A stretch of 64,000 bases of DNA from an uncultured Muribaculaceae bacterium (lineage in GTDB: Bacteria > Bacteroidota > Bacteroidia > Bacteroidales > Muribaculaceae), in NCBI GenBank assembly GCA_947632485.1, contig CANRPJ010000002.1, forward strand, positions 62,001 through 126,000. The letters are read 5' to 3'. Each line of letters opens with the position of its first letter. The stretch's first letter is position 1. The notes below the pieces were generated by a model that was given only the letters and a program-made list of their open reading frames with translations, was not told the DNA's origin and searched no databases. Shown one piece after another: positions 25,423 to 34,857 of this stretch. A program made the position numbers and the translations under genes.

Positions 25423-25815
25423 ATGGCACCGAAGAATCAGGTTTGGGGGAAGGAGGCTGAGCGGATCGCAGCGGAATGGCTCATGGCAGAGGGCTACACT
25501 ATAAGAGACACGAACTGGAAACCGCCACACACGCATCTGGAGGTAGATATCATTGCGGAGCGCGACGCCACTCTCATCTTCGTGGAGGTAAAAGCACGTG
25601 ACGCTGAGGGACAGGATCCTATTGAGGCTGTCGATGAAAAGAAAATGCGTCGTCTGGCCAGAGCCGCAGATATTTATCTACGCTCCCAGCCCCTCGACTA
25701 CGAATACCGGTTCGATATAATCACTCTTGAGGGCAACGCCTCAGATTATAAGCTCGACCACCTGCCTGATGCCTTCCTGCCCCCGCTCCACGGCGGCAGC
25801 GGCAGGAAAAATTGA
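25423..25815 (+). CDS. YraN family (UPF0102) nuclease-fold protein
   Basis: 130-aa protein with the UPF0102 pattern: GKEAERIAAEWLMAEGYTIRDTNW, then the endonuclease-like core EVDIIAERDATLIFVEVKAR (D-...-E-x-K). The family has a Holliday-resolvase-like fold, and its cellular role is not settled. The ATG at 25423 is preferred over the TTG two codons upstream. It follows the comM remnant by 30 bases, so in the ancestral arrangement yraN probably directly followed comM. Confidence 0.88.
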   Translation: MAPKNQVWGKEAERIAAEWLMAEGYTIRDTNWKPPHTHLEVDIIAERDATLIFVEVKARDAEGQDPIEAVDEKKMRRLARAADIYLRSQPLDYEYRFDIITLEGNASDYKLDHLPDAFLPPLHGGSGRKN

Positions 25816-25845
25816 AAGAAAGTTGCCAAGATTGGCTGAAATGCT

Positions 25846-25853
25846 TACCTTTG
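25846..25853 (+). promoter_or_regulatory. -7 element for tRNA-Ser(CGA)
   Basis: TACCTTTG lies 24 bases before the tRNA, with TTGC at about 25823 in the -33 position. Confidence 0.6.
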
Positions 25854-25877
25854 TAGCCGAAATAGGAGAAATCCTCT

Positions 25878-25963
25878 GGAAAGATGCCGGAGTGGTCGAT
25901 CGGGGCGGTCTCGAAAACCGTTGTGCCTTTTAGGCACCCAGGGTTCGAATCCCTGTCTTTCCG
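25878..25963 (+). tRNA. tRNA-Ser (CGA)
   Basis: Acceptor GGAAAGA / TCTTTCC, D-arm, anticodon arm GCGGT-CTCGAAA-ACCGT giving CGA, long variable arm TGTGCCTTTTAGGCAC typical of class II tRNAs, and T-arm CAGGG-TTCGAAT-CCCTG. The discriminator is G and CCA is not encoded. Confidence 0.95.
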
Positions 25964-26020
25964 CTGGCAAAGAGCTGTAAGTGTGAGACTTACGGCTCTT
26001 TTCATAAAAGAATATCCACT

Positions 26021-26947
26021 ATGACAGGAACACAATCATCGGCCCATAAGAGCCGCCTTTCATCTATGATATGGGGCAATATCCTTGCTCTTTCCGCCGC
26101 TATCTGCTGGGGTCTCAACGAGCCCGCCAATAAAGCTATTATCCCTGACTGGATTTCCGCATCGGGAGTAGCCTTAGGCAGAATTTTCGGTGCCACGCTG
26201 ATAATATGGATATTGTCACTCTTCTTCAAGAAAGAGAAAATACAACATGGCGACTGGAAACTCCTCTGGGCTTCGGCTCTCATGATGCTCGGCTTCGTAT
26301 ACGTCTTTTCTCTCGCTTTCAACACCGCTTCCCCTATCGATATCGCCATCATTCTTACCTTTCAGCCAATTCTGGTGGTCGTAATTAATGCAATCTTCAA
26401 GCATGAGCATGTTTCCATGCTTGAAATCGCAGGCATGATTATAGCTCTCTGCGGCGCATTGATAGTTATCTTAGGAGGCGGCAACTTCGATTCCGGACGT
26501 CTTGTCGGAGATCTTTTCGCCGTAGTATGCGCCATCACTTACGCTATTTATCTCGTAATAATCGAAGGGCCATCTCAAAAATATGGCACTGTAAGCCTTA
26601 TGAAATGGATATTCCTTTTCACCGCCATACTTGCTCTCCCGCTCATATTCACCATTCCGACTGATATGCCGATTCTCACTCACGGAAAGGCATTGCCCTG
26701 GCTTCTGCTCGGATTTATCATTCTATTCCCTACCGTATACTGCTACATGATCACTCCTCCGGCCATACGCCTTGTTGGAAGCGAAGTGCTTGCCTTCTAC
26801 CAGTATCTCGTGCCGGTCATCACTACAGTAGTAGCTATTGCCGCCAAGATGGACTCCTTCCACTGGTATCAGCCGGTTTCATTTGTGATTATCGTAGGTG
26901 GAGTGATCCTTGTCAACTATGCCAAAGCCCGCAGTGACCGGAAATAA
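26021..26947 (+). CDS. EamA/DMT-family transporter
   Basis: Inner-membrane protein of 308 aa with about ten hydrophobic segments arranged as two EamA repeats. The first begins WGNILALSAAICWGLNEPANKAI; the second begins LVGDLFAVVCAITYAIYLVIIEG. Members export or import amino acids, nucleotide sugars and other metabolites; the substrate here is unknown. Its stop is only 2 bases from the stop of the convergent RND permease gene, so the transcripts must overlap. The start follows tRNA-Ser by 57 bases with no clear terminator between. Confidence 0.9.
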   Translation: MTGTQSSAHKSRLSSMIWGNILALSAAICWGLNEPANKAIIPDWISASGVALGRIFGATLIIWILSLFFKKEKIQHGDWKLLWASALMMLGFVYVFSLAFNTASPIDIAIILTFQPILVVVINAIFKHEHVSMLEIAGMIIALCGALIVILGGGNFDSGRLVGDLFAVVCAITYAIYLVIIEGPSQKYGTVSLMKWIFLFTAILALPLIFTIPTDMPILTHGKALPWLLLGFIILFPTVYCYMITPPAIRLVGSEVLAFYQYLVPVITTVVAIAAKMDSFHWYQPVSFVIIVGGVILVNYAKARSDRK

Positions 26948-26949
26948 GC

Positions 26950-29900
26950 CTATACAGACGCGCCTGAGCCGGGGGTCGAGCCGCCGGTTGGAAGCGTAGA
27001 ATTCAAGGGTTTGCGGCGCAGATATTTCTCTTGTATAGTCTGCATCAGAACCCAGAAGTTGGGCACAAACAGCGTACCGATAAAGGCATTCATAACCATT
27101 CCGAACACTACCGCCGTACCGAGCTCTATACGGCTCTGCGCGCCGGCTCCAGTAGCAAACATCATCGGCATTACGCCAAACACGAATGCAAGCGCCGTCA
27201 TCATGATAGGCCGGAAACGCACCTCTCCGCCGTCTTGTGCTGCCTTTACGACCGGCACTCCGGCTTTGCGGTAGTCCATAGCATACTCTACAATCAGGAT
27301 CGCATTCTTGGCCGACATTCCTAAGAGCAGAATCAGGCCGATCTGAGTATAGATGCTTATGCTCTGCCCCATTATGATGCAGCCGAGCACGGTGCCGAGC
27401 ACTGCTACCGGCATACTGAGCACTACGGCTATAGGATCCGTCCAGCTCTCATACTGAGCGGCGAGAACCAGAATCGTCATTATGATGGCGAAGATGAAGA
27501 CGAATGAGATCGTGACCCCAGCCTGAGTTTCCTGATAAGCCTGACCCGTCCAGGCGTATCCGTAGTTCTTACCTAAGGTATTGCTCACTATCTCCTCCAT
27601 CGCCTCAATTCCTTCTGATGAGCTTACTCCGCTTGCAGGAGTAGCTGTGATGCCGCCGGTCATATACATGTTATAGCGCGACACACTCGATACTCCCATC
27701 GTAGGCTCGATAGAGGCGAAGGTGGAAAACGGCACCATCTTACCCTCAGTGTTGCGCACGGTAAGGCGCCGCAGATCGCCGATATTCGATCGCGAAGAGG
27801 CATCACCCTTAAGGGTCACCTGATAGCTGCGTCCGAAATCATCGAAATCGTTTACATAGGAATCTCCAAGATACGACGACAGAGTCGAATAGATAGCATC
27901 GAGAGTCACACCCTGCATCGAAGCGCGGTCGCGGTCAAACTTGAGCTTATATTGCGGCACTGTGCCCTGATACATCGTAGTGACCGATGCTATTCTCGGA
28001 TCCTTTGCGGCGGCCTCCTGAATCTCGCGGATAGCCTTCATCATTTCAGATGATCCCAGATTCGATATATCAAGAAGCTGCATCGTGAGTCCGGAAGTCT
28101 CACCGAGTCCGGGAATTGCCGGCGGATTGATCGAGAATACTATCGCCTCTTGCTGGCGGGAGGTTATCTCGTTCACTCTGGCCATTACGCTATTGATATT
28201 GCCCGATCTTCCTTTCCTCTCATTCCAGGGCTTGAGCATTATCATCAGCGATCCCATATTGGAGCCACTTCCGCCTATGAAACTCATGCCGGCCACACTC
28301 ATCACATCTTGAATCTCAGGAATCTCCTTCCTAATCTGGCTGCTAAGAGAGTTGACCAACTCTTCCGTGCGCTCGAGCGATGCTCCCGTAGGCAGCTGAA
28401 TAGAGGTCATGAAATACCCCATATCCTCCTCCGGAATATAGCTTGTAGGCCATTTCACAAAGCCCCAGAGCGCAGCGCCGGCAATTATCAGGAACACACC
28501 TAAGGCTAATCCCGGACGCTTCAGCATCCGCCCTATTATTACCCCATAGAGCGCAGAAAACTTTTCCCAACCCTTGTTAAACCACCGATACACGAAAAAC
28601 TTAGATTCCTTCCGGGGATTAAGGAAAAGGGCGCACAGTGCAGGCGTAAGGGTAAGGGCATTAAAGCCCGAGAAAGCGGTGGAGACAGCAATCGTAAGCG
28701 CAAACTGCTTGTAGAGCTGACCCGTGATGCCGCTCACAAAGGCGGTAGGGATAAACACCGACAGGAGCACCAGCACCTCGCCTATCACCGGCCCTGTAAG
28801 TTCTTTCATGGCTCTCTCGGCCGCCTGCACGCGGTTCAGTTTTCCTTCATCTACAAGTCGGGAGCAGTCTTCCACCACCACTATCGCATCATCTACCACA
28901 ATCGCGATCGCCAACACCAGACCGAAGAGCGTAAGGGTATTGATAGTGAAGCCTAAAAGCTTCATTACTGCAAACGTAGCGATAAGCGACACCGGAATGG
29001 TAATCATCGGAATCACCACAGCGCGCCAATTCTGGAGGAAAATCATAATCACGAGCATCACGATAAGCGATGTCTCAAGAAATGTTACGATTACCTCGCT
29101 GATCGACTGCTTCACAAAATCAGTAGAATTCTCCACAATTTTGTAGTGCACGCCGTCAGGAAAATACTGGCTCAGGCGGTCAAGTTCTTTTATCGCTCCA
29201 TTTGCCACGTCCATAGCATTGGCGCCCGGAAGCTGGCTGATTCCTATCAATGCAGTGGCTTCACCGTTCACTTTCGCCACTCCGGAATAAGACGACGATC
29301 CGAGCTCAACCGTAGCTACGTCCTTAAGACGCAAGATCCCCTCTTTATCAGTATGGATCACGATGTTGCGGAATTCCTCTACATCAGTCAGCCTTCCGTC
29401 GACTTCCAGGGTATACTCAAAGTCTTCCGCGCCTGATGGAGCGGCTCCCACCGAGCCTGCCGATACCGCCTGATTCTGCTGGCGTATAGCCTCAGCCACA
29501 TCAGAGGGAGTAAGATTGCGCATTCTCATCTTCATCGGATCGAGCCAGATGCGCATGCTGTATTCACCGGAACCGAAGGCATTCACGCTTCCTACACCCT
29601 CCACTCGCGAAAGCGGATCCACGATATTCAGCTGGGCATAGTTAGTAAGATAAAGGGCGTCATAGCGCTGGGGATCATCGCTTTCAAGCGAGCAGAAGAG
29701 CACATTGTTGCTTGATCGCTTCATCACGTCGACACCCTGCTCGATCACAGGCTCCGGAAGAGTGCCCTGCGCGAGCGATACACGGTTCTGAACATTGATC
29801 GCCGCCTGATCCACGTCTGTACCGTTCTCGAAAGTGATAGTCAGGTTATAACTGCCGTCGTCGCCTGAAGTGGAACTCATGTAGAGCATTCCCTCCACTC

Positions 29901-30114
29901 CGTTCACCTGCTGCTCGATAGGCACGCCGATAGTCTGAGCCACGGTAGTGGCATTGGCACCGGGATAGGTAGCCGAGACCATAACCGTAGGCGGAGTAAT
30001 ATCTGGATATTGGGCCACCGGAAGCGAATCCAGAGTCATGAGGCCGGCCAGAACCATGATTATCGCCAGCACTGTGGCGAAAATAGGCCGCTTGATAAAG
30101 AAATTTGAAAACAT
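26950..30114 (-). CDS. RND multidrug efflux permease (AcrB/MexB type)
   Basis: Proton-driven inner-membrane pump of 1054 aa. MFSNFFIKRPIFATVLAIIMVLAG is the standard HAE1 start. TM4 carries the proton-relay aspartates in AIAIVVDDAIVVVEDCSR. Two large periplasmic loops separate TM1-2 and TM7-8. The C-terminal TMs include LLGMSAKNAILIVEYAMD with the relay Lys. It follows the adaptor gene by 5 bases and forms a complete tripartite pump with the genes at 30120 and 31257. Substrates are probably lipophilic drugs or bile salts, by family. Confidence 0.96.
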   Translation of the reverse strand: MFSNFFIKRPIFATVLAIIMVLAGLMTLDSLPVAQYPDITPPTVMVSATYPGANATTVAQTIGVPIEQQVNGVEGMLYMSSTSGDDGSYNLTITFENGTDVDQAAINVQNRVSLAQGTLPEPVIEQGVDVMKRSSNNVLFCSLESDDPQRYDALYLTNYAQLNIVDPLSRVEGVGSVNAFGSGEYSMRIWLDPMKMRMRNLTPSDVAEAIRQQNQAVSAGSVGAAPSGAEDFEYTLEVDGRLTDVEEFRNIVIHTDKEGILRLKDVATVELGSSSYSGVAKVNGEATALIGISQLPGANAMDVANGAIKELDRLSQYFPDGVHYKIVENSTDFVKQSISEVIVTFLETSLIVMLVIMIFLQNWRAVVIPMITIPVSLIATFAVMKLLGFTINTLTLFGLVLAIAIVVDDAIVVVEDCSRLVDEGKLNRVQAAERAMKELTGPVIGEVLVLLSVFIPTAFVSGITGQLYKQFALTIAVSTAFSGFNALTLTPALCALFLNPRKESKFFVYRWFNKGWEKFSALYGVIIGRMLKRPGLALGVFLIIAGAALWGFVKWPTSYIPEEDMGYFMTSIQLPTGASLERTEELVNSLSSQIRKEIPEIQDVMSVAGMSFIGGSGSNMGSLMIMLKPWNERKGRSGNINSVMARVNEITSRQQEAIVFSINPPAIPGLGETSGLTMQLLDISNLGSSEMMKAIREIQEAAAKDPRIASVTTMYQGTVPQYKLKFDRDRASMQGVTLDAIYSTLSSYLGDSYVNDFDDFGRSYQVTLKGDASSRSNIGDLRRLTVRNTEGKMVPFSTFASIEPTMGVSSVSRYNMYMTGGITATPASGVSSSEGIEAMEEIVSNTLGKNYGYAWTGQAYQETQAGVTISFVFIFAIIMTILVLAAQYESWTDPIAVVLSMPVAVLGTVLGCIIMGQSISIYTQIGLILLLGMSAKNAILIVEYAMDYRKAGVPVVKAAQDGGEVRFRPIMMTALAFVFGVMPMMFATGAGAQSRIELGTAVVFGMVMNAFIGTLFVPNFWVLMQTIQEKYLRRKPLNSTLPTGGSTPGSGASV

Positions 30115-30119
30115 GGCGC

Positions 30120-31229
30120 TTATTTCTTTAACACAGGCTTCACTTTCTCACCATTGCGCACGGTAAGCAACGCCTTGGTCACATAACGGTCGCGCGGCCC
30201 GATACCCTTATTGATTATTCTGAGCGTATCCTGATAGAGCTCACCCACCTCGACAGGTGTATATACCACCTTATTGGAATCGTTGACCACATAGAGGTAT
30301 TTCCCCAGCTGATCTTCGCCGATAGAGGCATTGTTCACGATTACAGCCTTCGGATTCGTACCGTAAGGAAGATCTACGGTGACGTACATACCGTCTTTCA
30401 GCTCCTTATCGATATTATGAACCTGACCCTCAAGCGAAAGCGTTCCGGTAGAGACATCTATGGCAGGCGATACATACATAAGGTCAGCGGCATAGGAGTG
30501 AGGCAGCGGCTGAGCAAATTTCAGAGGAATATGGCGATAGAGAGGGCCGTTCTGGCCGCCGTTTCTTCCTACCATCTGCTCATACTGGGCATCTTCGATA
30601 GCGAATACCGCCTTCATCTCCGAGTCATCATAGATCGTACAGAGCTTCACGGCTGCTCCTTCGCCATTCACGTAGCTGCCCCCGCCCATTATGCTCTGGG
30701 TAGCCTGCCCCGATATCGGAGCGCGCACCACGCAGTAACTCAAATTCGTGCGGGCCGTCTCCAGGGCAGCGGTAGCGCTGCGGATCGATGCCTTTGCCTC
30801 ATTCATTGAATTTTCGGCCTGAATCACGTCCATCTGCGACACCGCGTCAGCTTCAAGCGCTTTCTTCATCGCCTCGTATTGCCGCGAATAATAGTCATAC
30901 TGGCTCTTGGCCGTATTCAGTGAGGCGGTAGCCTGCTCTACGGCATCGCGATATTTCGTCGACTCTATTGTGAAGAGCGGATCGCCTTTCTTTACATAGG
31001 CGCCGTTCTCATAATTCTGGGTTAGGATCATACCCGACACACGGGCTACCACATCTGCACTCGTTACCGCCCGGATATAACCAGGATAGGTCTTATGAAG
31101 AGTAACCGAATCTACTATCGGATAGGCTACATCTATACTCGCCTCCGGCCGCGCTTCGGTCTCATTTTTCTTATGGCAGCCTACAAGGGGAAGAAGGGTA
31201 ATTATCAATAACGGAATCCTGACTTTCAT
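30120..31229 (-). CDS. RND efflux periplasmic adaptor (membrane fusion protein)
   Basis: 369-aa lipoprotein adaptor with signal LLIITLLPLVGC (lipobox LVGC). The usual order follows: barrel-sandwich hybrid half (ARVSGMILTQNYENGAYVKKGDPLF), alpha-helical hairpin with heptads (about 95-165), second hybrid half (YCVVRAPISGQATQSIMGGGSYV), then beta-barrel and membrane-proximal domains. It links the permease at 26950 to the outer-membrane channel at 31257. The gaps are 5 and 27 bases, so it is one operon. Confidence 0.95.
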   Translation of the reverse strand: MKVRIPLLIITLLPLVGCHKKNETEARPEASIDVAYPIVDSVTLHKTYPGYIRAVTSADVVARVSGMILTQNYENGAYVKKGDPLFTIESTKYRDAVEQATASLNTAKSQYDYYSRQYEAMKKALEADAVSQMDVIQAENSMNEAKASIRSATAALETARTNLSYCVVRAPISGQATQSIMGGGSYVNGEGAAVKLCTIYDDSEMKAVFAIEDAQYEQMVGRNGGQNGPLYRHIPLKFAQPLPHSYAADLMYVSPAIDVSTGTLSLEGQVHNIDKELKDGMYVTVDLPYGTNPKAVIVNNASIGEDQLGKYLYVVNDSNKVVYTPVEVGELYQDTLRIINKGIGPRDRYVTKALLTVRNGEKVKPVLKK

Positions 31230-31256
31230 GACTGATATTCTTATCGGGGGTGATTT

Positions 31257-32666
31257 TTATTTCTCTGGCGAACCGGCCACTGCCGAATATACCTTTATCA
31301 GCGATACGAGCGCCGAAGCCTGGGTCTGAAGAAGATTATTGCGATAGCGCAACACACTGAGCTGCGAGTTCATCACATCGTAGAATGCCGACAAGCCGCG
31401 CTTGTATCGGTCTACAGCAAGCGTAAACGCCTCCTCGCTCTGGGTGCACACGTTCTGAAGCAGCGCATATTCCTTAAGATAGGTCTCATATTGCCCCAAG
31501 GCATCTTCAGTCTCGATAAAGGCGCTCAGCACCGTGAGATTATAATTGTCGATACCGGCAAGCATCATCTCCCTGGCTGCTGCTACCTTACGGTTGCGCG
31601 CCAGACCTTCAAATACGGTCCACGATAGCGTAGGAGCTACGGAATAGGTTATGCTGTTGCGCGAAAACATATCATCGATATCTCTCGCCGAGGTGCCTAC
31701 CGAGCCGTTAAGAGTAAGCACCGGAAGAAAATCCTTCTTCGCTATCCCTGCCTGCGCGGCATAGCCGGCCAGAGTATATTCAGCCGCGGCGATATCCGGA
31801 CGGCGGCGCAGAAGATCCGCCGGCACCCCGATATTGATAGTGCGGTAAGCATTCGGAAGCTCTCCGTGATCCTCAAGAAGATAAGATAGCGTTTCGGGAT
31901 AGCAGCCGCAAAGTAGCGCCAGATTGCGCACCGCCGAGCGCACCATATTCTCGATCTCAGGAAGAGAGGCGCGCGTAGAATATAGAACTGTGCGCGCCTG
32001 AGCCACATCGAGTTTCGACGACAATCCGGTCTCGAAGCGGGCTTCTGCTATCGCCATGATCTTCTCCTGGCTCTCGATCTGCCGCTTGGTAAGCTCTACC
32101 CGGCCCTGGGCGAGGCGCAGATTCACGTAGGCAGTGGCAATATTGGAGGCCAGCGAGATCATCGCAGCAGAATAGTCCGCCTTGCTCGCATTGAGAGATG
32201 CCTTACCGCTTTTCACCTGCTCGCGCACTCTGCCGAACAGGTCTATCTCCCAGGAGAAATTCAGTCCCAGAGAGAAATAATGCACCTCGGAAGCCACACC
32301 GCCCGGCACCGTTTCGCCAGAGGAGCGCTCCTTAGTCCAGCCGCCTGATACTCCGAGAGTAGGGAAATATGCCGCCTTCGCCTCAAGCATATTCTGCCGG
32401 GCCACTTCTATTCTTCGCATCGTCTGCCGCAGGTCGAGCGAATAGCTCTCACCGCGCTTAATCAGATCGGCAAGCACCGGATCATCGAAACCTTCCCACC
32501 ATTTATCTTCCGATGGCGAGGTTATGATCTGGTCTGACTCGTAGCTCCACGCCGCCGGAATAGAATCGCGCAGCTGGGAAACCGTATCAGATGGGGAAGC
32601 CGCAGCCGCCGCGCCTGCTGAAGCCAGCATTAAAGCCGCGAGGCGAGCTTTCAAAAGCAATTTCAT
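31257..32666 (-). CDS. TolC/NodT-type outer-membrane efflux channel
   Basis: 469-aa outer-membrane factor. The signal peptide ends near AGAAAAA. Two OEP repeats are present, seen as long helices such as YSLDLRQTMRRIEVARQNMLEAKAAYFPTLG and RVELTKRQIESQEKIMAIAEARFETG. The NodT signature PADLLRRRPDIAAAEYTLAGY lies about residue 280-300. It is the first gene of the channel-adaptor-permease operon. About 130 bases separate it from the acetyltransferase gene. Confidence 0.94.
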   Translation of the reverse strand: MKLLLKARLAALMLASAGAAAAASPSDTVSQLRDSIPAAWSYESDQIITSPSEDKWWEGFDDPVLADLIKRGESYSLDLRQTMRRIEVARQNMLEAKAAYFPTLGVSGGWTKERSSGETVPGGVASEVHYFSLGLNFSWEIDLFGRVREQVKSGKASLNASKADYSAAMISLASNIATAYVNLRLAQGRVELTKRQIESQEKIMAIAEARFETGLSSKLDVAQARTVLYSTRASLPEIENMVRSAVRNLALLCGCYPETLSYLLEDHGELPNAYRTINIGVPADLLRRRPDIAAAEYTLAGYAAQAGIAKKDFLPVLTLNGSVGTSARDIDDMFSRNSITYSVAPTLSWTVFEGLARNRKVAAAREMMLAGIDNYNLTVLSAFIETEDALGQYETYLKEYALLQNVCTQSEEAFTLAVDRYKRGLSAFYDVMNSQLSVLRYRNNLLQTQASALVSLIKVYSAVAGSPEK

Positions 32667-32800
32667 AAATGCAACCTTGATCGTGAACAGACTCGCCGCT
32701 TTAAGATCTGCCTCTGAGACGGACGGACTGGATACAATTTTAACAGAATTTTACCTTAAAAGGTTCTTATACGCCAGATAAAACGCTGTGCTGTAAAAGC

Positions 32801-33364
32801 CTATAGCTTCTTTATTATGCGTGCGGGATTGCCTACCGCCAGACTGTCGGAAGCAATGTCGCGGGTCACGACCGAGCCCGCCCCGATCACTACGTTGTCA
32901 CCAATCGTCACTCCCGGGAGAATAGTGACCGAACCTCCGATCCATACATTGTTGCCAATCCTTACCGGTTCCGACCATTCTACTGCCTTATTACGCGTTT
33001 CGGCATCGAGAGGGTGGCAGGCGGTATAGATGCTCACGTTTGGCCCGATGAATACGTTGTCGCCCATGCGCACCTCCGCCTCGTCGAGAATCGTGAGATT
33101 AAAGTTGGCGAAGAAACCCTCGCCAATATATATGTTGGAGCCATAGTCGCACCGGAATGGCTGATTGATCTGAAACCATTTCCCGTGGCCACCCAGAAGC
33201 TCATGCAGGATCGCTTTCTGCTCGGCTACCTGCGAAGGGCGCAGATTGTTGAATTCCCATATCTTCTCCCGCGTAGCCTCAAGGCGACGCAGCAAGGCGG
33301 GGTGAGTGGCGTCATAAATCTCCCCGCTCACCATTTCAGCCCATATCTTCTCCTCTTCAGTCAT
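32801..33364 (-). CDS. Sugar O-acetyltransferase (maltose/galactoside acetyltransferase type)
   Basis: 187-aa left-handed beta-helix acetyltransferase. The N-terminal maltose-acetyltransferase cap (MVSGEIYDATHPALLRRLEATRE) is followed by hexapeptide repeats including PFRCDYGSNIYIGEGFFANFN, catalytic-His region YTACHPLDAETRN, and VWIGGSVTILPGVTIGDNVVIGAGSVVTRDI. It transfers acetyl from acetyl-CoA to a sugar hydroxyl. It lies 20 bases after the MFS gene and upstream of the RND operon on the same strand. A role in detoxifying an exported sugar or drug is only a guess. Confidence 0.92.
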   Translation of the reverse strand: MTEEEKIWAEMVSGEIYDATHPALLRRLEATREKIWEFNNLRPSQVAEQKAILHELLGGHGKWFQINQPFRCDYGSNIYIGEGFFANFNLTILDEAEVRMGDNVFIGPNVSIYTACHPLDAETRNKAVEWSEPVRIGNNVWIGGSVTILPGVTIGDNVVIGAGSVVTRDIASDSLAVGNPARIIKKL

Positions 33365-33384
33365 ATCTGCTTACAATTAGAGTT

Positions 33385-34635
33385 TCATTTAGTGCGCTCC
33401 ATGTCGGCGAGCGGAGCCAGACGATAGGCCCGCCAGGCAAGAAGCAGAGCTACCAAAGTGACCGCTACAAAGGCTATGGCCGACGAATGGAGTATATTGC
33501 CGAGTCCAACCAGAGGCGACACAACGGCAGCGAAGGCATACTTAACCACGCTCAGTATCGCTGAGGCAGTACCCGCCTCCGAGCGCCCTACCTCCATTGA
33601 AAGCGTATTGGCGCTTGAAAAGATCATGCCGGAGAAGAGAAGCATCGGCACGGCGAAGAGCTCATAGAGAGCAAACGAGGCCTCATTCCACATAACCCAC
33701 GCTTCCGCTACCGCGAACACGAACATACCTATGCAACCTACCACCATAGCCTGCTTCATCACCTTGAAGCGCGGGGCGAGAGCTGACCCGATGCCCATAG
33801 CCAGCGCGTTTCCGCCGAATATCAGGCCGAAATCCATAGCGCTGAATCCATAGTGAGTCTGAATGATGAAAGGAGCCGACGATATATAGGCGTAAAGCAG
33901 ACCTATTGCCACAGCCTTGATCGTGACATAAATCATGAATCGGCCGTTACAGAACAATGACTTGTAGGCCGCAACATAGCCTTTCAGATTGTGGGATTTC
34001 AGCCTGCGCTGCGGCGGCAGGGTCTCACGGTAGTGAGTTGTCCATAAGGTCATGACCACACCGATCACGAGAAGCAACACGAAAATACCTCGCCAACCAA
34101 CCCAGTCGGCCATAAAACCGCCTACGACCGGACCCAGCGCAGGAGCCACTCCGTTGATTGCCCCTATTATAGCCATCAGCTTGGCGAGCTGTCTGCCCAT
34201 ATAGACATCTGCGGGTATCGACGTAGAAAGCACCATCGCTCCCCCGGCACCGAGACCTTGAAACAGGCGGCACACGATGAAGAACGTGATTGTCTGTGAA
34301 AAGAGCGATAAGGCTGTAGATATTACAAATATGACCAGCGACACTATGAGAATCGGTTTTCTACCGTAGCTATCGCTTGCCGAACCCCATAACACCGATC
34401 CGAGTCCCATGCCTATCATAGCCATGGAAATACCCATCTGCGTCATAGAGGGCGTGGTGTGAAACTCCCGCATCATCGATGGAATCGTAGGGAGATACAT
34501 ATCGTTTACCAGCGAAGAGAACGCTCCTATTATGGCTATGAATACTACAAACAGACCATAATTTCTGGGAGCGTCTGACAAAGCCGAAGCACCTGCCGGA
34601 GCAGATGCCAATTTTTCAGTGGAATCAGAAGCCAT
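33385..34635 (-). CDS. Bcr/CflA-type MFS multidrug exporter
   Basis: Inner-membrane proton-coupled drug exporter of 416 aa with 12 predicted membrane segments. The family signature is seen in YLPTIPSMMREFHTTPSMTQ and GSVLWGSASDSYGRKPILIVSL (motif A between TM2 and TM3), then RLFQGLGAGGAMVLS. Together with the RND operon downstream it makes this stretch an efflux cluster. It is divergent from the sigma factor gene. Confidence 0.92.
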   Translation of the reverse strand: MASDSTEKLASAPAGASALSDAPRNYGLFVVFIAIIGAFSSLVNDMYLPTIPSMMREFHTTPSMTQMGISMAMIGMGLGSVLWGSASDSYGRKPILIVSLVIFVISTALSLFSQTITFFIVCRLFQGLGAGGAMVLSTSIPADVYMGRQLAKLMAIIGAINGVAPALGPVVGGFMADWVGWRGIFVLLLVIGVVMTLWTTHYRETLPPQRRLKSHNLKGYVAAYKSLFCNGRFMIYVTIKAVAIGLLYAYISSAPFIIQTHYGFSAMDFGLIFGGNALAMGIGSALAPRFKVMKQAMVVGCIGMFVFAVAEAWVMWNEASFALYELFAVPMLLFSGMIFSSANTLSMEVGRSEAGTASAILSVVKYAFAAVVSPLVGLGNILHSSAIAFVAVTLVALLLAWRAYRLAPLADMERTK

Positions 34636-34857
34636 TTCTATCTTTTTATGTAGAAACGCCGTCTCGCGCTCCTAAGTTCGCCCCGGCAAGAGAGCATGAA
34701 GCAAGATTTTTCCTCCATTTTGAAACTATCTGCATGCTTCCGGAGTCTAAGCTTATGAAAGAAATTTTTCAGATAGATGGATTTTGACTTACCCATACTC
34801 CCCGTCGGGCAGAGCAGCTTCTCAGGCATAGGAATCCGGCTGTGGTTCTTCCGGATA

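Noticed and set aside
34777..34857. Longer N terminus for the sigma factor from the ATG at 34777
   Set aside because: The added 27 residues do not resemble sigma region 1 or 2, and the later ATG gives a normal ECF length. The upstream start remains possible.
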